64,000 nucleotides of DNA from assembly GCA_029557915.1 (NCBI GenBank), contig JAKQHS010000015.1, positions 1-64,000 on the forward strand, written 5' to 3'. Positions 35,260 to 43,764 of the stretch are shown here, in pieces. Position numbers and translations under genes: made by a program. How positions within the stretch are numbered: position 1 is the first letter of the stretch; each line of letters begins with the position of its first letter. The notes beneath the pieces were generated by a model that was not told where the DNA came from, made no database searches, and saw nothing but the letters and a program-made list of their open reading frames with translations. Source of the DNA: Bacteroidota bacterium. GTDB lineage: Bacteria; Bacteroidota; Bacteroidia; Chitinophagales; Saprospiraceae.

Positions 35260-35886
35260 ATGGGGGATTTTTATCACCTTTATCCTGTGAACGAAGAAGA
35301 ACGGAAACGCTACGACCGGGTATTTGAAAAAGAACTTTTACCCCATATTGATGCCCTGAGCACTTTTGCCTTCCATCTCACCCTCAATGAAGACGATGCG
35401 GACGACCTCGTGCAGGAAACCTATCTTAAAGCTTACCGCTTTATAGATAAGTACCTGGAGGGAACTAATGCCAAAGCATGGTTGTTTAAGATATTGAAAA
35501 ATGCGTATATCAATGAATACCGGAGGAAGAGCAAGGCTCCGGCTCATGTAGATTACGAGGATATTATAGGATATCAGGACAGTGAGGAGAGTGCGATCGG
35601 GGAATATACCGATTTGCGGGAAGAGCTTTTTAACACGGTAATGGGGGATGAAGTGACGAATGCGATCAATTCATTACCCGTTGATTTTAGGACAGTAATA
35701 TTATTGTGTGACGTTGAAGGATTTACATATGAAGAGATTGCCAAAATCCTGGATGTCCCCATCGGTACGGTGCGTTCCCGGCTTTTCCGGGCCCGGAATG
35801 TGTTAAAAGATAAATTAAAAGCATATGCCGAAACCATGGGTTTTTCAGACAAGCGAAAATCCAGGTCTCGCAAACTTGAAGAATAA
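35260..35886 (+). CDS. ECF RNA polymerase sigma factor
   Basis: 208 residues from ATG 35260. Region 2 is LPHIDALSTFAFHLTLNEDDADDLVQETYLKAYRFIDKY followed by NAKAWLFKILKNAYINEYRR. Region 4 is AINSLPVDFRTVILLCDVEGFTYEEIAKILDVPIGTVRSRLFRARNVL. The spacer is short, as in extracytoplasmic-function sigma factors. The C-terminus has a basic tail (KRKSRSRKLEE). It is followed 29 bp later by a small protein in the anti-sigma position. Signal and regulon unknown. Confidence 0.93.
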   Translation: MGDFYHLYPVNEEERKRYDRVFEKELLPHIDALSTFAFHLTLNEDDADDLVQETYLKAYRFIDKYLEGTNAKAWLFKILKNAYINEYRRKSKAPAHVDYEDIIGYQDSEESAIGEYTDLREELFNTVMGDEVTNAINSLPVDFRTVILLCDVEGFTYEEIAKILDVPIGTVRSRLFRARNVLKDKLKAYAETMGFSDKRKSRSRKLEE

Positions 35887-35915
35887 ATAATGGTGCATTC
35901 TAACGATTTTGTCGT

Positions 35916-36167
35916 ATGAGAAATCCGGATCCGATCCATGAATATCACCGGATGGTCAATATGTTTCTTGACCACCAGTTGAATGACGAGGAAAACCAAA
36001 AAGTGTTACACCAGGCCCAGGAAAATCCTGAATTTCAGCGGGTACTCCGTACCGAGCAGAATTTCAGGGACCTGATTAAAAAGAATGTAGTTCAGCGGCC
36101 CCATGTGACGTCCCGCCTGATAGACAATATCCGGAACAAGATTTCCAGCCAAGGAGATGGAAAGTAG
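35916..36167 (+). CDS. Small putative anti-sigma factor
   Basis: 83 residues, mainly helical: HEYHRMVNMFLDHQLNDEENQKVLHQAQENPEFQRVLRTEQNFRDLIKK. This is the layout of zinc-finger-like anti-sigma domains (first helices hold the sigma factor), but it has no cysteine at all, so it does not bind zinc in the usual HxxxCxxC way. There is no membrane segment, so it is probably cytosolic. The call rests on position directly after the sigma gene and on this pattern. Confidence 0.68.
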   Translation: MRNPDPIHEYHRMVNMFLDHQLNDEENQKVLHQAQENPEFQRVLRTEQNFRDLIKKNVVQRPHVTSRLIDNIRNKISSQGDGK

Positions 36168-36195
36168 GGCCTTTCCCCAAACCCTTTTCCGTCGA

Positions 36196-36597
36196 CTATT
36201 TTAGTTGTGCGCTGCCGAACAATACGGTGAAGGCTTTGCACCAGATCAGCACATAAGTCCGGGTGCTGGTATCCGCTCCTGGGGGTACGTCAATTTTAAA
36301 ATTCCCTGAAGGAACGGTGGTAGACAATTCTGAATAGTTGGTTGCAGATTTATCTTCTGCCAGCCATATCCGGAGGTCCGGTCCCGGATCCGATTTGAAA
36401 TTTTCAAATACCAGGTATTTTTTACCGGCTCCGTCTTTGGCCAGTTTTACGGTGCCGCTGGTGGGGTGGGCCGCCGATTCAAAACTGCCTTGTAAAAGCG
36501 TAGTCAGGTCTGCGGGGATGGGATCCCCTTCCACTTCGTCCCGGTTGCAGGCCAGGATAGAAAAAGAAAAGAGGAGGAGAATGAGCTTCCGTTTCAT
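36196..36597 (-). CDS. DM13-domain lipoprotein
   Basis: 133 residues. Lipobox SILAC with Cys17. One DM13 domain follows: GSFESAAHPTSGTVKLAKDGAGKKYLVFENFKSDPGPDLRIWLAEDK, then SGNFKIDVPPGADTSTRTYVLIWCKAFTVLFGSAQL, with the conserved Cys near the end. DM13 domains are proposed to take part in redox or electron transfer; this one should sit in the outer membrane facing the periplasm or outside. An exact -7 box lies 20 bp upstream. Confidence 0.88.
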   Translation of the reverse strand: MKRKLILLLFSFSILACNRDEVEGDPIPADLTTLLQGSFESAAHPTSGTVKLAKDGAGKKYLVFENFKSDPGPDLRIWLAEDKSATNYSELSTTVPSGNFKIDVPPGADTSTRTYVLIWCKAFTVLFGSAQLK

Positions 36598-36617
36598 GCT
36601 GCGGGTTTCTTGATGCT

Positions 36618-36625
36618 CAAAGGTA
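36618..36625 (-). promoter_or_regulatory. -7 element for the DM13 lipoprotein gene
   Basis: TACCTTTG on the minus strand, an exact consensus match, 20 bp before the ATG. Confidence 0.5.
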
Positions 36626-36652
36626 AGCCCCTGGCATATATCCTGCCGCTTT

Positions 36653-37138
36653 TTACCGTTCCATCAGTTTTTCCATCATATCCTGGGCAATGGGACAGAA
36701 GGACAGGTTTTTCAGCGTCAGCTCTTTTCGTTTTAAGAAAACATCTTCATCGATGTAAGGAAACCGCTGGCAATCCGAGGGCCGTTTTTCATATATGCTG
36801 CACCGGTGATCCGGTCCAAGAAAGGCGCAGGGGGCGGTTTTCATTACATAATCGCCGTCTTCGTCCCTTTTGAGGTAAAGGTCCTGGAGTTCGGTTTCTT
36901 TCATGCCGAGGTATTTGCTGATCCTTTTCAGGTCAGGGGCTTTGAACCGCGGGCTGTAATTTTTACAACAGGCGGCACAGGAAAGACAATCATGGCGCGC
37001 ATACACCTCTTGAGCAAGGCCGGCCAGTTTTGGAATCCCTTTTTTTAATGGGGCTCGGGCCAGGAATTTTTTATACGCCTGTTGGTTTTTCAGGAAACGG
37101 TCTCTGATTTTTTCAGGCTGATATTCGGGTTTCAACAA
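36653..37138 (-). CDS. YkgJ-family cysteine cluster protein
   Basis: 161 residues. Cysteines follow the YkgJ/CxxCxxCC layout: HDCLSCAACCKNYSPRF, then PCAFLGPDHRCSIYEKRPSDCQRFPY, and a last Cys in LSFCPIA. Eight Cys should bind an iron-sulfur or zinc centre. Function unknown; related proteins are small cytoplasmic metal-binding factors. It follows the GntP gene by 21 bp on the same strand. Confidence 0.9.
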   Translation of the reverse strand: MLKPEYQPEKIRDRFLKNQQAYKKFLARAPLKKGIPKLAGLAQEVYARHDCLSCAACCKNYSPRFKAPDLKRISKYLGMKETELQDLYLKRDEDGDYVMKTAPCAFLGPDHRCSIYEKRPSDCQRFPYIDEDVFLKRKELTLKNLSFCPIAQDMMEKLMER

Positions 37139-37159
37139 AAATCATTTCGGAATGAGGAA

Positions 37160-38470
37160 TTAAACAAAAATATCCATGATCAGGACCATGATCAATCCGG
37201 CAAAACTTACGATCGTTTCCATCAGGGACCAGGACTTGATGGTGTCCCGGATATTCAGATTAAAATACTCCTTAAACATCCAGAATCCCGTGTCGTTGAC
37301 ATGTGAAAACATCAGGCTTCCCGCGCCAATGGACAGCACCATCAAATTGGGGTTGACCACTGCAGGGTCAAAGCCCTGAGCGATCAGGCCGGCGGCGGTG
37401 AGGCCCGCCACCGTAGCGCTGCCCAGGCTGAGCCGGATCACGGCAGCAATGAACCATCCGGTGACCAGCGGGGAAAAACTGGAGGTTTTCATGATCGACG
37501 CGATCTGAGTACTGATGCCCGCGCTGATCAGGATTTCTTTTAAAACCCCGGCTCCGGCTATGATCATGAGTATGGGAAATACGTCTTTGGTAGATTCAAT
37601 GCCCTCCTGCATCACCTTGCCCAGGGAATCGCCCCTTCGCATGCCCAGGAAATAATAGGCCAGCAATAATGAAAGCAGCATCACGATATTGGCATCGGCC
37701 ATCAGGCTGGAAATCTCAAAGGCCGGGCTGTTTTTCTCAAAAATAGAGGTAAACCAAGTCCCCAGGGCCAAGAGGACCACCGGCAGCAAGGCGCAAAAAA
37801 AACTGATGCCAGTTGAAGGCATTTCGGCTTTTTCGAAAATCTTCACCTTAAGGCTGGCCAGCGGCGATCCCTGAATGTTGCGAAGGCTTTTTGCAAATAA
37901 AGGACCTGCGAGGAAGATCACGGGTATGGAAGCGATCAGGCCAAAAATCAAGGTTTGTCCCAGGCTGGCATTCATCATGGGCACAATGGCGGTAGGCGAG
38001 GGGTGGGGAGGCAAGAACCCATGCGTCACCGACAGGGAAGAGCACAAAGCAACCGCCAGGTAAACCAGCGGCAACTGAAACCGCTGCCCAAGGGAATAGA
38101 TCAGGGGGATCAAGAGGATGAACCCCACGTTGTAAAACAAGGGTATGCCCACGATGAATCCGGTGAGGGCTAAAGCCCAAGCCAGGTTTTTTTGGCCGAA
38201 GAGGGTGACCAGGGATTCGGAAATTTGCTGGGCCGCCCCGCTGGAGGCAATGATTTTACCCAGCATGGAACCTAATATAATCACCGAAAACACCGGGCCC
38301 AGAATATCCCCCACCCCTTTCTGCACAGAAGCACCAATCTGCCCCGGATTCACTCCCAGGAGGAGGGACGCCAGAATGGAGACCATTAAAAAAGCAATGA
38401 ACGGATGGATCTTCGCCCAGGTTATCAGCAATACCAAAACCAGGAGAATACCAAAGACGGCAAGGATCAT
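37160..38470 (-). CDS. GntP-family gluconate:H+ symporter
   Basis: 436 residues with about 12 membrane segments. GntP hallmarks are HPFIAFLMVSILASLLLGV, GVGDILGPVFSVIILGSMLGKIIASSGAAQQI, THGFLPPHPSPTAI, a C-terminal GSATVAGLTAAGLIAQ and GSLMFSHVNDTGFWMFKEYF. It imports gluconate or a related sugar acid. The periplasmic oxidation enzymes and the aldolase elsewhere in the window would supply and break down such acids, although those genes are not in this operon. GTG 38476 is an alternative start. Confidence 0.92.
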   Translation of the reverse strand: MILAVFGILLVLVLLITWAKIHPFIAFLMVSILASLLLGVNPGQIGASVQKGVGDILGPVFSVIILGSMLGKIIASSGAAQQISESLVTLFGQKNLAWALALTGFIVGIPLFYNVGFILLIPLIYSLGQRFQLPLVYLAVALCSSLSVTHGFLPPHPSPTAIVPMMNASLGQTLIFGLIASIPVIFLAGPLFAKSLRNIQGSPLASLKVKIFEKAEMPSTGISFFCALLPVVLLALGTWFTSIFEKNSPAFEISSLMADANIVMLLSLLLAYYFLGMRRGDSLGKVMQEGIESTKDVFPILMIIAGAGVLKEILISAGISTQIASIMKTSSFSPLVTGWFIAAVIRLSLGSATVAGLTAAGLIAQGFDPAVVNPNLMVLSIGAGSLMFSHVNDTGFWMFKEYFNLNIRDTIKSWSLMETIVSFAGLIMVLIMDIFV

Positions 38471-38580
38471 GACCAAAGATAGAAAAAACGGAAACGCATC
38501 CCAGGATCAGGACCTGCCCTGCTCACAATAATATATTCCGATAGCAGGATAATAGCTCAAAATGGAAGCATTTTATCCGC

Positions 38581-38613
38581 TGCCCGCTGATGATCTCGCC
38601 CGAACGGCGGGCA
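38581..38613. terminator. GC-rich stem-loop beyond the 66-residue protein gene
   Basis: TGCCCGC (38581-38587) pairs with GCGGGCA (38607-38613) around a 19-nt loop. A second hairpin GGTAATC/GATTACC (38634-38640 / 38650-38656) overlaps the gene's stop codon. Neither has a strong T-run, so efficiency is uncertain. Confidence 0.4.
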
Positions 38614-38651
38614 ATCTCTGAAGTGATGATTTAGGTAATCCGTAAAAGAGA

Positions 38652-38852
38652 TTACCAGCCTTTTTTAGCGACTCCGTCCTGAATCGCCTGGAGGGCTTTG
38701 GCCTCGCTGAGCAGGCTGGTCAGTTTGTTGCCTTTTCCGTCATTGCCCTGGGCCATATAACCTCCGCGAGCCGTCTTGGTGATGACGGCATCCTTCATTT
38801 CCACGTTTTTTTCTTTGGTTTTCACATTATATGCTCTGATGGGTTCTGCCAT
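38652..38852 (-). CDS. Small conserved cytoplasmic protein
   Basis: 66 residues from the ATG at 38852. The sequence MAEPIRAYNVKTKEKNVEMK then KTARGGYMAQGNDGKGNKLTSLLSEAKALQAIQDGVAKKGW resembles, from memory, small Bacteroidota proteins that end in VAKKGW; their function is unknown to me. Rich in Lys and Gly, no membrane segment. It has its own exact -7 box 22 bp upstream. Longer upstream frames are rejected because they overlap the promoter. Confidence 0.72.
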   Translation of the reverse strand: MAEPIRAYNVKTKEKNVEMKDAVITKTARGGYMAQGNDGKGNKLTSLLSEAKALQAIQDGVAKKGW

Positions 38853-38874
38853 GTTATCTTGATTTAATGAACGG

Positions 38875-38882
38875 CAAAAATA
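38875..38882 (-). promoter_or_regulatory. -7 element for the 66-residue protein gene
   Basis: TATTTTTG on the minus strand, an exact consensus match, 22 bp before the ATG. Confidence 0.5.
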
Positions 38883-38992
38883 CTGATTTATTCCTATTAA
38901 AAGCGGTCCCGTTAAGCTTTCGTTAAAACACCGGAGCAAGGGGAAAGGGAGCTGAAAATAAAATAGCTTTAGAATCCCCAAATCCAAAAGAC

Positions 38993-39502
38993 ATGAATAG
39001 AATGAAATTTATCCGGTCCATGGCAGCCGGTTCCCTGGGTTTAGCGGTTCCATCCGCCATGCTCCAAAGCCAGAACAACCCCAAACCGGCAAGCCTGCCT
39101 GTGGAAAAGGTCAAGGAATTCGTAGGTGTTTGTCATTCCGATCTGGATAAGGTAAAAGCCCTCCAGGCGGAATTTCCAAACCTGGTATTTGCATCCTGGG
39201 ATTGGGGGGGCGGCGATTTTGAATCGGGCATCGAAGCGGCAGGGCATGTTGGCAGAAAGGACATTGTCGCCTTTTTACTGGAAAAAGGATCAAGGACCAA
39301 TATCTTTTTACTCACCATGCTGGGACAAACCGCCTGGATGAAGTCATACCTTGAATTGTACCCAAGCCATCTTTATATGAAAGGCCCCCATGGGTTTTCC
39401 CTCCTTCACCATGCAAACAAAGGGGGTGAAGAAGCCGGCGAACTGGCGGCTTATCTTCAGCAACTCGGGCTTAAAGAAACCAGATTTAATTTATACTCCT
39501 GA
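38993..39502 (+). CDS. Ankyrin-repeat protein with Tat-like leader
   Basis: 169 residues. MNRMKFIRSMAAGSLGLAVPSAML resembles a twin-arginine or Sec leader of the kind found on Bacteroidota oxidoreductase partners, although only a single arginine pair-like element is present. Ankyrin repeats follow: HSDLDKVKALQAEFPNLVFASWDWGGGDFESGIEAAGHVGRKDIVAFLLEKGSR, then TMLGQTAWMKSYLELYPSHLYMKGPHGFSLLHHANKGG. It is an exported protein-binding module. Start of a plus-strand set with the oxidative enzymes. Confidence 0.82.
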   Translation: MNRMKFIRSMAAGSLGLAVPSAMLQSQNNPKPASLPVEKVKEFVGVCHSDLDKVKALQAEFPNLVFASWDWGGGDFESGIEAAGHVGRKDIVAFLLEKGSRTNIFLLTMLGQTAWMKSYLELYPSHLYMKGPHGFSLLHHANKGGEEAGELAAYLQQLGLKETRFNLYS

Positions 39503-39528
39503 GTAAATGAGCAAATGAGCAGATTCAA

Positions 39529-40632
39529 ATGAAAACGGTCCATTCGGTCCTGATTTTTCTTTTTTCCATTTATGCTGCCCAGGCCCAGATGGACCTTCCA
39601 CCGGTTGGAGGAAATCCGCGGGCAATCCTGTCTGAGGAAGTGGGGATCACCGGCATCACCCTCACTTACTCCAGGCCGGATGTTTCCGGGCGTGAAGGGA
39701 AGATCTGGGGAACCCTGGTGCCCTTTGGATTTTCAACCTTCAGTTTTATCACCAACGGAAACACCGCACCCTGGCGGGCGGGAGCCAATGAAAATACAAC
39801 CATCCGGTTTGAACACGACGTGCTCGTGGAGGGCAGGCCGGTCCCGGCGGGTACCTATGGGATTCATATGGCAGTCTGGCCGGACAGCGTCCTGCTCATC
39901 CTTTCAGGGCAGCACGATGCCTGGGGAAGCTTTTATTACGAAGAAAAAAACGACGTCCTGCGGGTCATCGTAAAACCATTGAAGCATGATCAACACGTGG
40001 AGTGGCTCAAATATGAGTTTATCGATCATAAACCCAACAGCTGCACCGTGGCCTTGCTTTGGGAAAAATGGATCATTCCATTTAAAATAGAAGTGGATGT
40101 CGAAAACATCGTTTTGACACGCTTGCGCGAACAGGTCACCAGCCAGAAAGGATTCAACAGCAACAATCTCATACAGGCAGCCCAATATTGTCTGAACAAC
40201 AATATCAATCTGGACGAGGCCTTGCTCTGGAGCCAGAGGGCCGTCGGCGGGTTCCAGGGCCAGAGAAGCTATTTCAGCCTCCGGAACCTGGCTGCTGTTT
40301 TTGAAAAATTAAACCGGATGACCGAGGCGGATAGTGTCATGACGGAAGCCTTGACCATGGCTACGGCCGCTCAGTACACCTCGTATAGCAGAACCCTGAT
40401 CTCGCAGAAAAGGACCGGAAGGGCGCTTGATATTCAGCAAGCCAGCCTGCAAAAACACGGAGATATTTATCTGGTCAACCTGGGATTTATGTTTGTTTAC
40501 TCCGCCCGGGGAGATTTCGAAAATGCCCTGAAATATGGCCAGAAAGCATTGACCCAGGCAGCAAGTCCGGGGGCCAGGGCCCAGCTGGAATCAAACCTGT
40601 CAAGGCTCAGGGAAAATAAAGACATTAATTAA
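39529..40632 (+). CDS. Exported DUF2911 protein with TPR-like C-terminus
   Basis: 367 residues. Signal peptide to AAQAQ, then DUF2911 (about 20-190): GITLTYSRPDVSGREGKIWGTLVPFG, WRAGANENTTIRFEHDVLVEGRPVPAGTYGIHMAVWPD and AWGSFYYEEKNDVLRVIVKP. The C-terminal part (about 215-360) is helical, TPR-like (LNRMTEADSVMTEALTMATAAQY, GDFENALKYGQKAL). DUF2911 has no proven function. It begins 26 bp after the ankyrin gene. Confidence 0.9.
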   Translation: MKTVHSVLIFLFSIYAAQAQMDLPPVGGNPRAILSEEVGITGITLTYSRPDVSGREGKIWGTLVPFGFSTFSFITNGNTAPWRAGANENTTIRFEHDVLVEGRPVPAGTYGIHMAVWPDSVLLILSGQHDAWGSFYYEEKNDVLRVIVKPLKHDQHVEWLKYEFIDHKPNSCTVALLWEKWIIPFKIEVDVENIVLTRLREQVTSQKGFNSNNLIQAAQYCLNNNINLDEALLWSQRAVGGFQGQRSYFSLRNLAAVFEKLNRMTEADSVMTEALTMATAAQYTSYSRTLISQKRTGRALDIQQASLQKHGDIYLVNLGFMFVYSARGDFENALKYGQKALTQAASPGARAQLESNLSRLRENKDIN

Positions 40633-40733
40633 GGCTGGCTTCCTTTGTCTTAAACCAGGGGTCTCCGGACCAAACCGGATGTCTGAAGCAGTATATTTCC
40701 GTTTTTTATTTATTTTGGATCAACCTTTATCGC

Positions 40734-43700
40734 GTGACCAAAACCGGATTTATCTCCCTCTTATTTTGCCTCGGCATCCTTTCCTGCAAAGAACAGAATA
40801 AACCAGCTCCAGGCGGGTTTCCGCCGGAACAGGCCCTTACCACCTTTGAGCTGGCCGATGGGTTCCAGATGGAATTGGTCGCCGCGGAACCCCTGATTTC
40901 CGACCCGGTGGCTATGGACCTCGATGAAGAGGGCAATATCTATGTCGTCGAAATGCACGGCTATCCCCTCGATAAAAGCGGCTCGGGAGTCATAAAAAAA
41001 CTGACGGACAGCAATGGGGATGGTCGGCCGGATAAAAGCACGGTCTTCGCCGATCAGTTGGTTTTGCCCACCGGAATCATGCGGTGGAAAAAAGGTTTTT
41101 TGGTGGTAGACGTCCCTCATGTGCTTTACCTGGAAGATTCGGATGGGGACCATAGAGCAGATATCCGGGACATCCTGCTCACCGGTTTTGCCCTTACAAA
41201 CCCGCAGCACATTGCAAACACGCCGGTTTTCGGGCTGGACAATTGGATCTACCTGGCACACCAGGGAGCGGTAAATCCAAAGGTTTTCCCGGAAGAATTT
41301 GGAGATACGGGTTCCGCCGTACTCTATCCTGCTAAAACCGGAGGCCCCGTCCTGCCTGCTGACGCCAATGGCCGGAATGTCCGGTTTAAGCCGGACGAAT
41401 CCCTGCTGGAAATGATGGCCGGCGAATCCCAATATGGTCAGACCTTTGATCCCTGGGGCCATCAGTTTCTGACCAGCAATGCCGACCATCTGTTCAGTGA
41501 AATCATAGCCGCGAGGTATTTGCAGCGAAGTTCCACCCTGCTCGTCGCGGATGCCACGGAAAACATACCCGATCACGGAAATGCCTGTGAAGTATATCCC
41601 ATTACCCAAAACCCGGAACATCAATTGCTCACGGATGTTGGCGTGATCACTTCTTCCTGCGGGGTGACCTGGTACGACGGCGGGTTGTTTCCGGACAGTT
41701 TTTCCAATGTTACTTTCATTGCGGAGCCGGTCCACAACCTGGTGCATGCCGATCGTATCGCGGACCGGGGTGCCTCCTTCACGGCTTCCAGGGTGTATGA
41801 ACAAAAAGAATTCCTGGCTTCCCGGGATGCCTGGTTCAGGCCCTGTCAATTTTATATTGGCCCCGACGGCGCCCTGTTTGTGCTGGATTATTACCGCCAG
41901 ATCATAGAACATCCGGAATGGATGAGCGATGAAGTCAATAAATCCGGCACCTTGTACAACGGCAGTCACCAGGGCAGGATTTACCGCATCAGCCCCTCCG
42001 GTACCCCGCCCATGGATTGGTGCGGAAAACTAAGCCTTGGATCCATGAATGGTGAACAACTGGCAGCGCTGCTCGATCACAAAAACAAATGGTGGCGGCG
42101 ACAAGCCCAGCGCCTCCTTCTAGATAAACAAGATACCGCGGCGGCATTAGGGATACGTACTATCCTCCGAACCGGGAACATGTCGCCGGCAGGGACAGTC
42201 CATGCCCTTTGGACCCTCCGGGGAATGAATAATCTCGTATCCGAAGACCTCAAGCCGGCCCTGGAACATCCTCACCCGCGGGTAAGAGAAAATGCGATCC
42301 GGCTGGCTGAGGATGGGGGTTTGGTCCAGTCTTTATGGAATACTCTGGTCAGCATGAACCAGGATCCCGATTCAAAAGTCCGATTTCAATTGGCTTGCAC
42401 CCTGGGCAGTTTTAACCATCCTGAAGCAAAAAGGGCCATCCGTAAAATTCTGTTCATGGATATTGAAGACCGATGGGTGCAGATCGCCGTACTTACCGCA
42501 GCCGGAAGCTTTGGCCCGGATATGGTCGTTGAGATGGTCCGCCAACTGGGGACTAGGGAGACCAGTGGCCGAAAACAATTTTTCGAACAATTGGGAGCGG
42601 GCATTGCCCTGAAAGGAGAACCCGCTTCGATCATCCAAACTATGGGCTTGGCTACCCAATCAGACAAAGAGCCGTCCGCCTGGTGGAAAGCGGCTTTGTT
42701 GAAAGGATTGTATTCGGGAATAAGAACGAATAAACCCGATCCTTCATCGGTAAAAATATACCGGGACGCTTTGCCCGGTTCTTTCCAGGCAAACCAGCCT
42801 GCTGAAATCAGGGCCGCAGTGGTCCAATTGTTTACCGTTTTGGGCCTGCCCGAGGGTGAACAAAAATCGACGATGGCCTTGAGGGCAAGGAAATTCATTT
42901 CGGATCCCGCTTCTCCCGCCGGTCTTCGCAAGGATGCCATAAAAATTCTGGGATTAAACCAGGATACTTCGGATGTCCTTTTAATACAGGGCCTGCTCTC
43001 GCCGGGCGAAACGGATGAGATTCAGGAAGCCGCCCTCCAGGCCTTTACCGATATTGCTCCCCAGGCCGCCCGTGCTTATAGCCTGGAGCACTGGAAAAAC
43101 CTTACGCCCGCCGTACGCGAAGCGGCCCTTCAGCTCCTGATGAAATCCCCGCCCGGGATGTCCGCCTTGTTGAAAGCGGTCGAAACGGGCCAGATCCAGA
43201 AAAGTTCGATTGGCTGGCCAAGGACCGTGCGCCTGATGAACAGTTATACCGATTCCATTCGAGAATATTCCCGGAGACTGCTGGGCCATCCGGAAGAAAG
43301 CAGGAATGCCGTTTACGAAAAATTCCGGGCAGCCCTTTCCATGGAAGGGGATCCGGTTCAAGGGAAATCTTTATTCATGCAGCACTGTGCGATTTGCCAC
43401 CAGGTAAACGGCGCCCTGGGTAAATCCATCGGCCCCGACCTGGCTACCATTCGCAACCGGGAAGCCGGATTTATACTGGCGGATATTCTGGACCCCAACC
43501 GTTCCATTGCGGATGAATATCAAACCTGGACCATTGAAAAAAAGAACGGGGAAAAACTGAGCGGGATCATATCCGCACAAACCCAGAGTTCCCTGGAACT
43601 CAAAGACGCTGCAGGAACAGCAACCCTGATCGCCAGGACGGAAATCCGGCTCCTCGAGTCTGAGCCAATGTCCCTGATGCCGGTAGGATTGGAAGGAAAT

Positions 43701-43751
43701 CTCACCGTTGAGGATATGGCCGGCTTATTGGCTTTTTTAAAAGGTAAATAA
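40734..43751 (+). CDS. PVC-type propeller/HEAT/cytochrome c lipoprotein
   Basis: 1005 residues from GTG 40734. Lipobox LGILSC (Cys18). The N-terminal membrane-bound dehydrogenase-type propeller (about 40-400) has AAEPLISDPVAMDLDEEGNIYVVEMHGYP, KLTDSNGDGRPD and ITSSCGVTWYDGGLFPDSF. HEAT repeats (about 430-840) follow. A C-terminal cytochrome c domain has GKSLFMQHCAICHQVNG (heme motif CAICH near 885), GPDLATIRNREAGFILADILDPN and the DEYQTW end domain. It probably oxidises a sugar-like substrate at the envelope and passes electrons to cytochromes. Confidence 0.93.
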   Translation: MTKTGFISLLFCLGILSCKEQNKPAPGGFPPEQALTTFELADGFQMELVAAEPLISDPVAMDLDEEGNIYVVEMHGYPLDKSGSGVIKKLTDSNGDGRPDKSTVFADQLVLPTGIMRWKKGFLVVDVPHVLYLEDSDGDHRADIRDILLTGFALTNPQHIANTPVFGLDNWIYLAHQGAVNPKVFPEEFGDTGSAVLYPAKTGGPVLPADANGRNVRFKPDESLLEMMAGESQYGQTFDPWGHQFLTSNADHLFSEIIAARYLQRSSTLLVADATENIPDHGNACEVYPITQNPEHQLLTDVGVITSSCGVTWYDGGLFPDSFSNVTFIAEPVHNLVHADRIADRGASFTASRVYEQKEFLASRDAWFRPCQFYIGPDGALFVLDYYRQIIEHPEWMSDEVNKSGTLYNGSHQGRIYRISPSGTPPMDWCGKLSLGSMNGEQLAALLDHKNKWWRRQAQRLLLDKQDTAAALGIRTILRTGNMSPAGTVHALWTLRGMNNLVSEDLKPALEHPHPRVRENAIRLAEDGGLVQSLWNTLVSMNQDPDSKVRFQLACTLGSFNHPEAKRAIRKILFMDIEDRWVQIAVLTAAGSFGPDMVVEMVRQLGTRETSGRKQFFEQLGAGIALKGEPASIIQTMGLATQSDKEPSAWWKAALLKGLYSGIRTNKPDPSSVKIYRDALPGSFQANQPAEIRAAVVQLFTVLGLPEGEQKSTMALRARKFISDPASPAGLRKDAIKILGLNQDTSDVLLIQGLLSPGETDEIQEAALQAFTDIAPQAARAYSLEHWKNLTPAVREAALQLLMKSPPGMSALLKAVETGQIQKSSIGWPRTVRLMNSYTDSIREYSRRLLGHPEESRNAVYEKFRAALSMEGDPVQGKSLFMQHCAICHQVNGALGKSIGPDLATIRNREAGFILADILDPNRSIADEYQTWTIEKKNGEKLSGIISAQTQSSLELKDAAGTATLIARTEIRLLESEPMSLMPVGLEGNLTVEDMAGLLAFLKGK

Positions 43752-43764
43752 AGAATAATCAATC

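Noticed and set aside
40734-43751. PVC-type lipoprotein as a sign of Planctomycetes
   Set aside because: Such proteins also occur in Bacteroidota, and all other markers (T9SS, GSIII, TAnnTTTG) point there.
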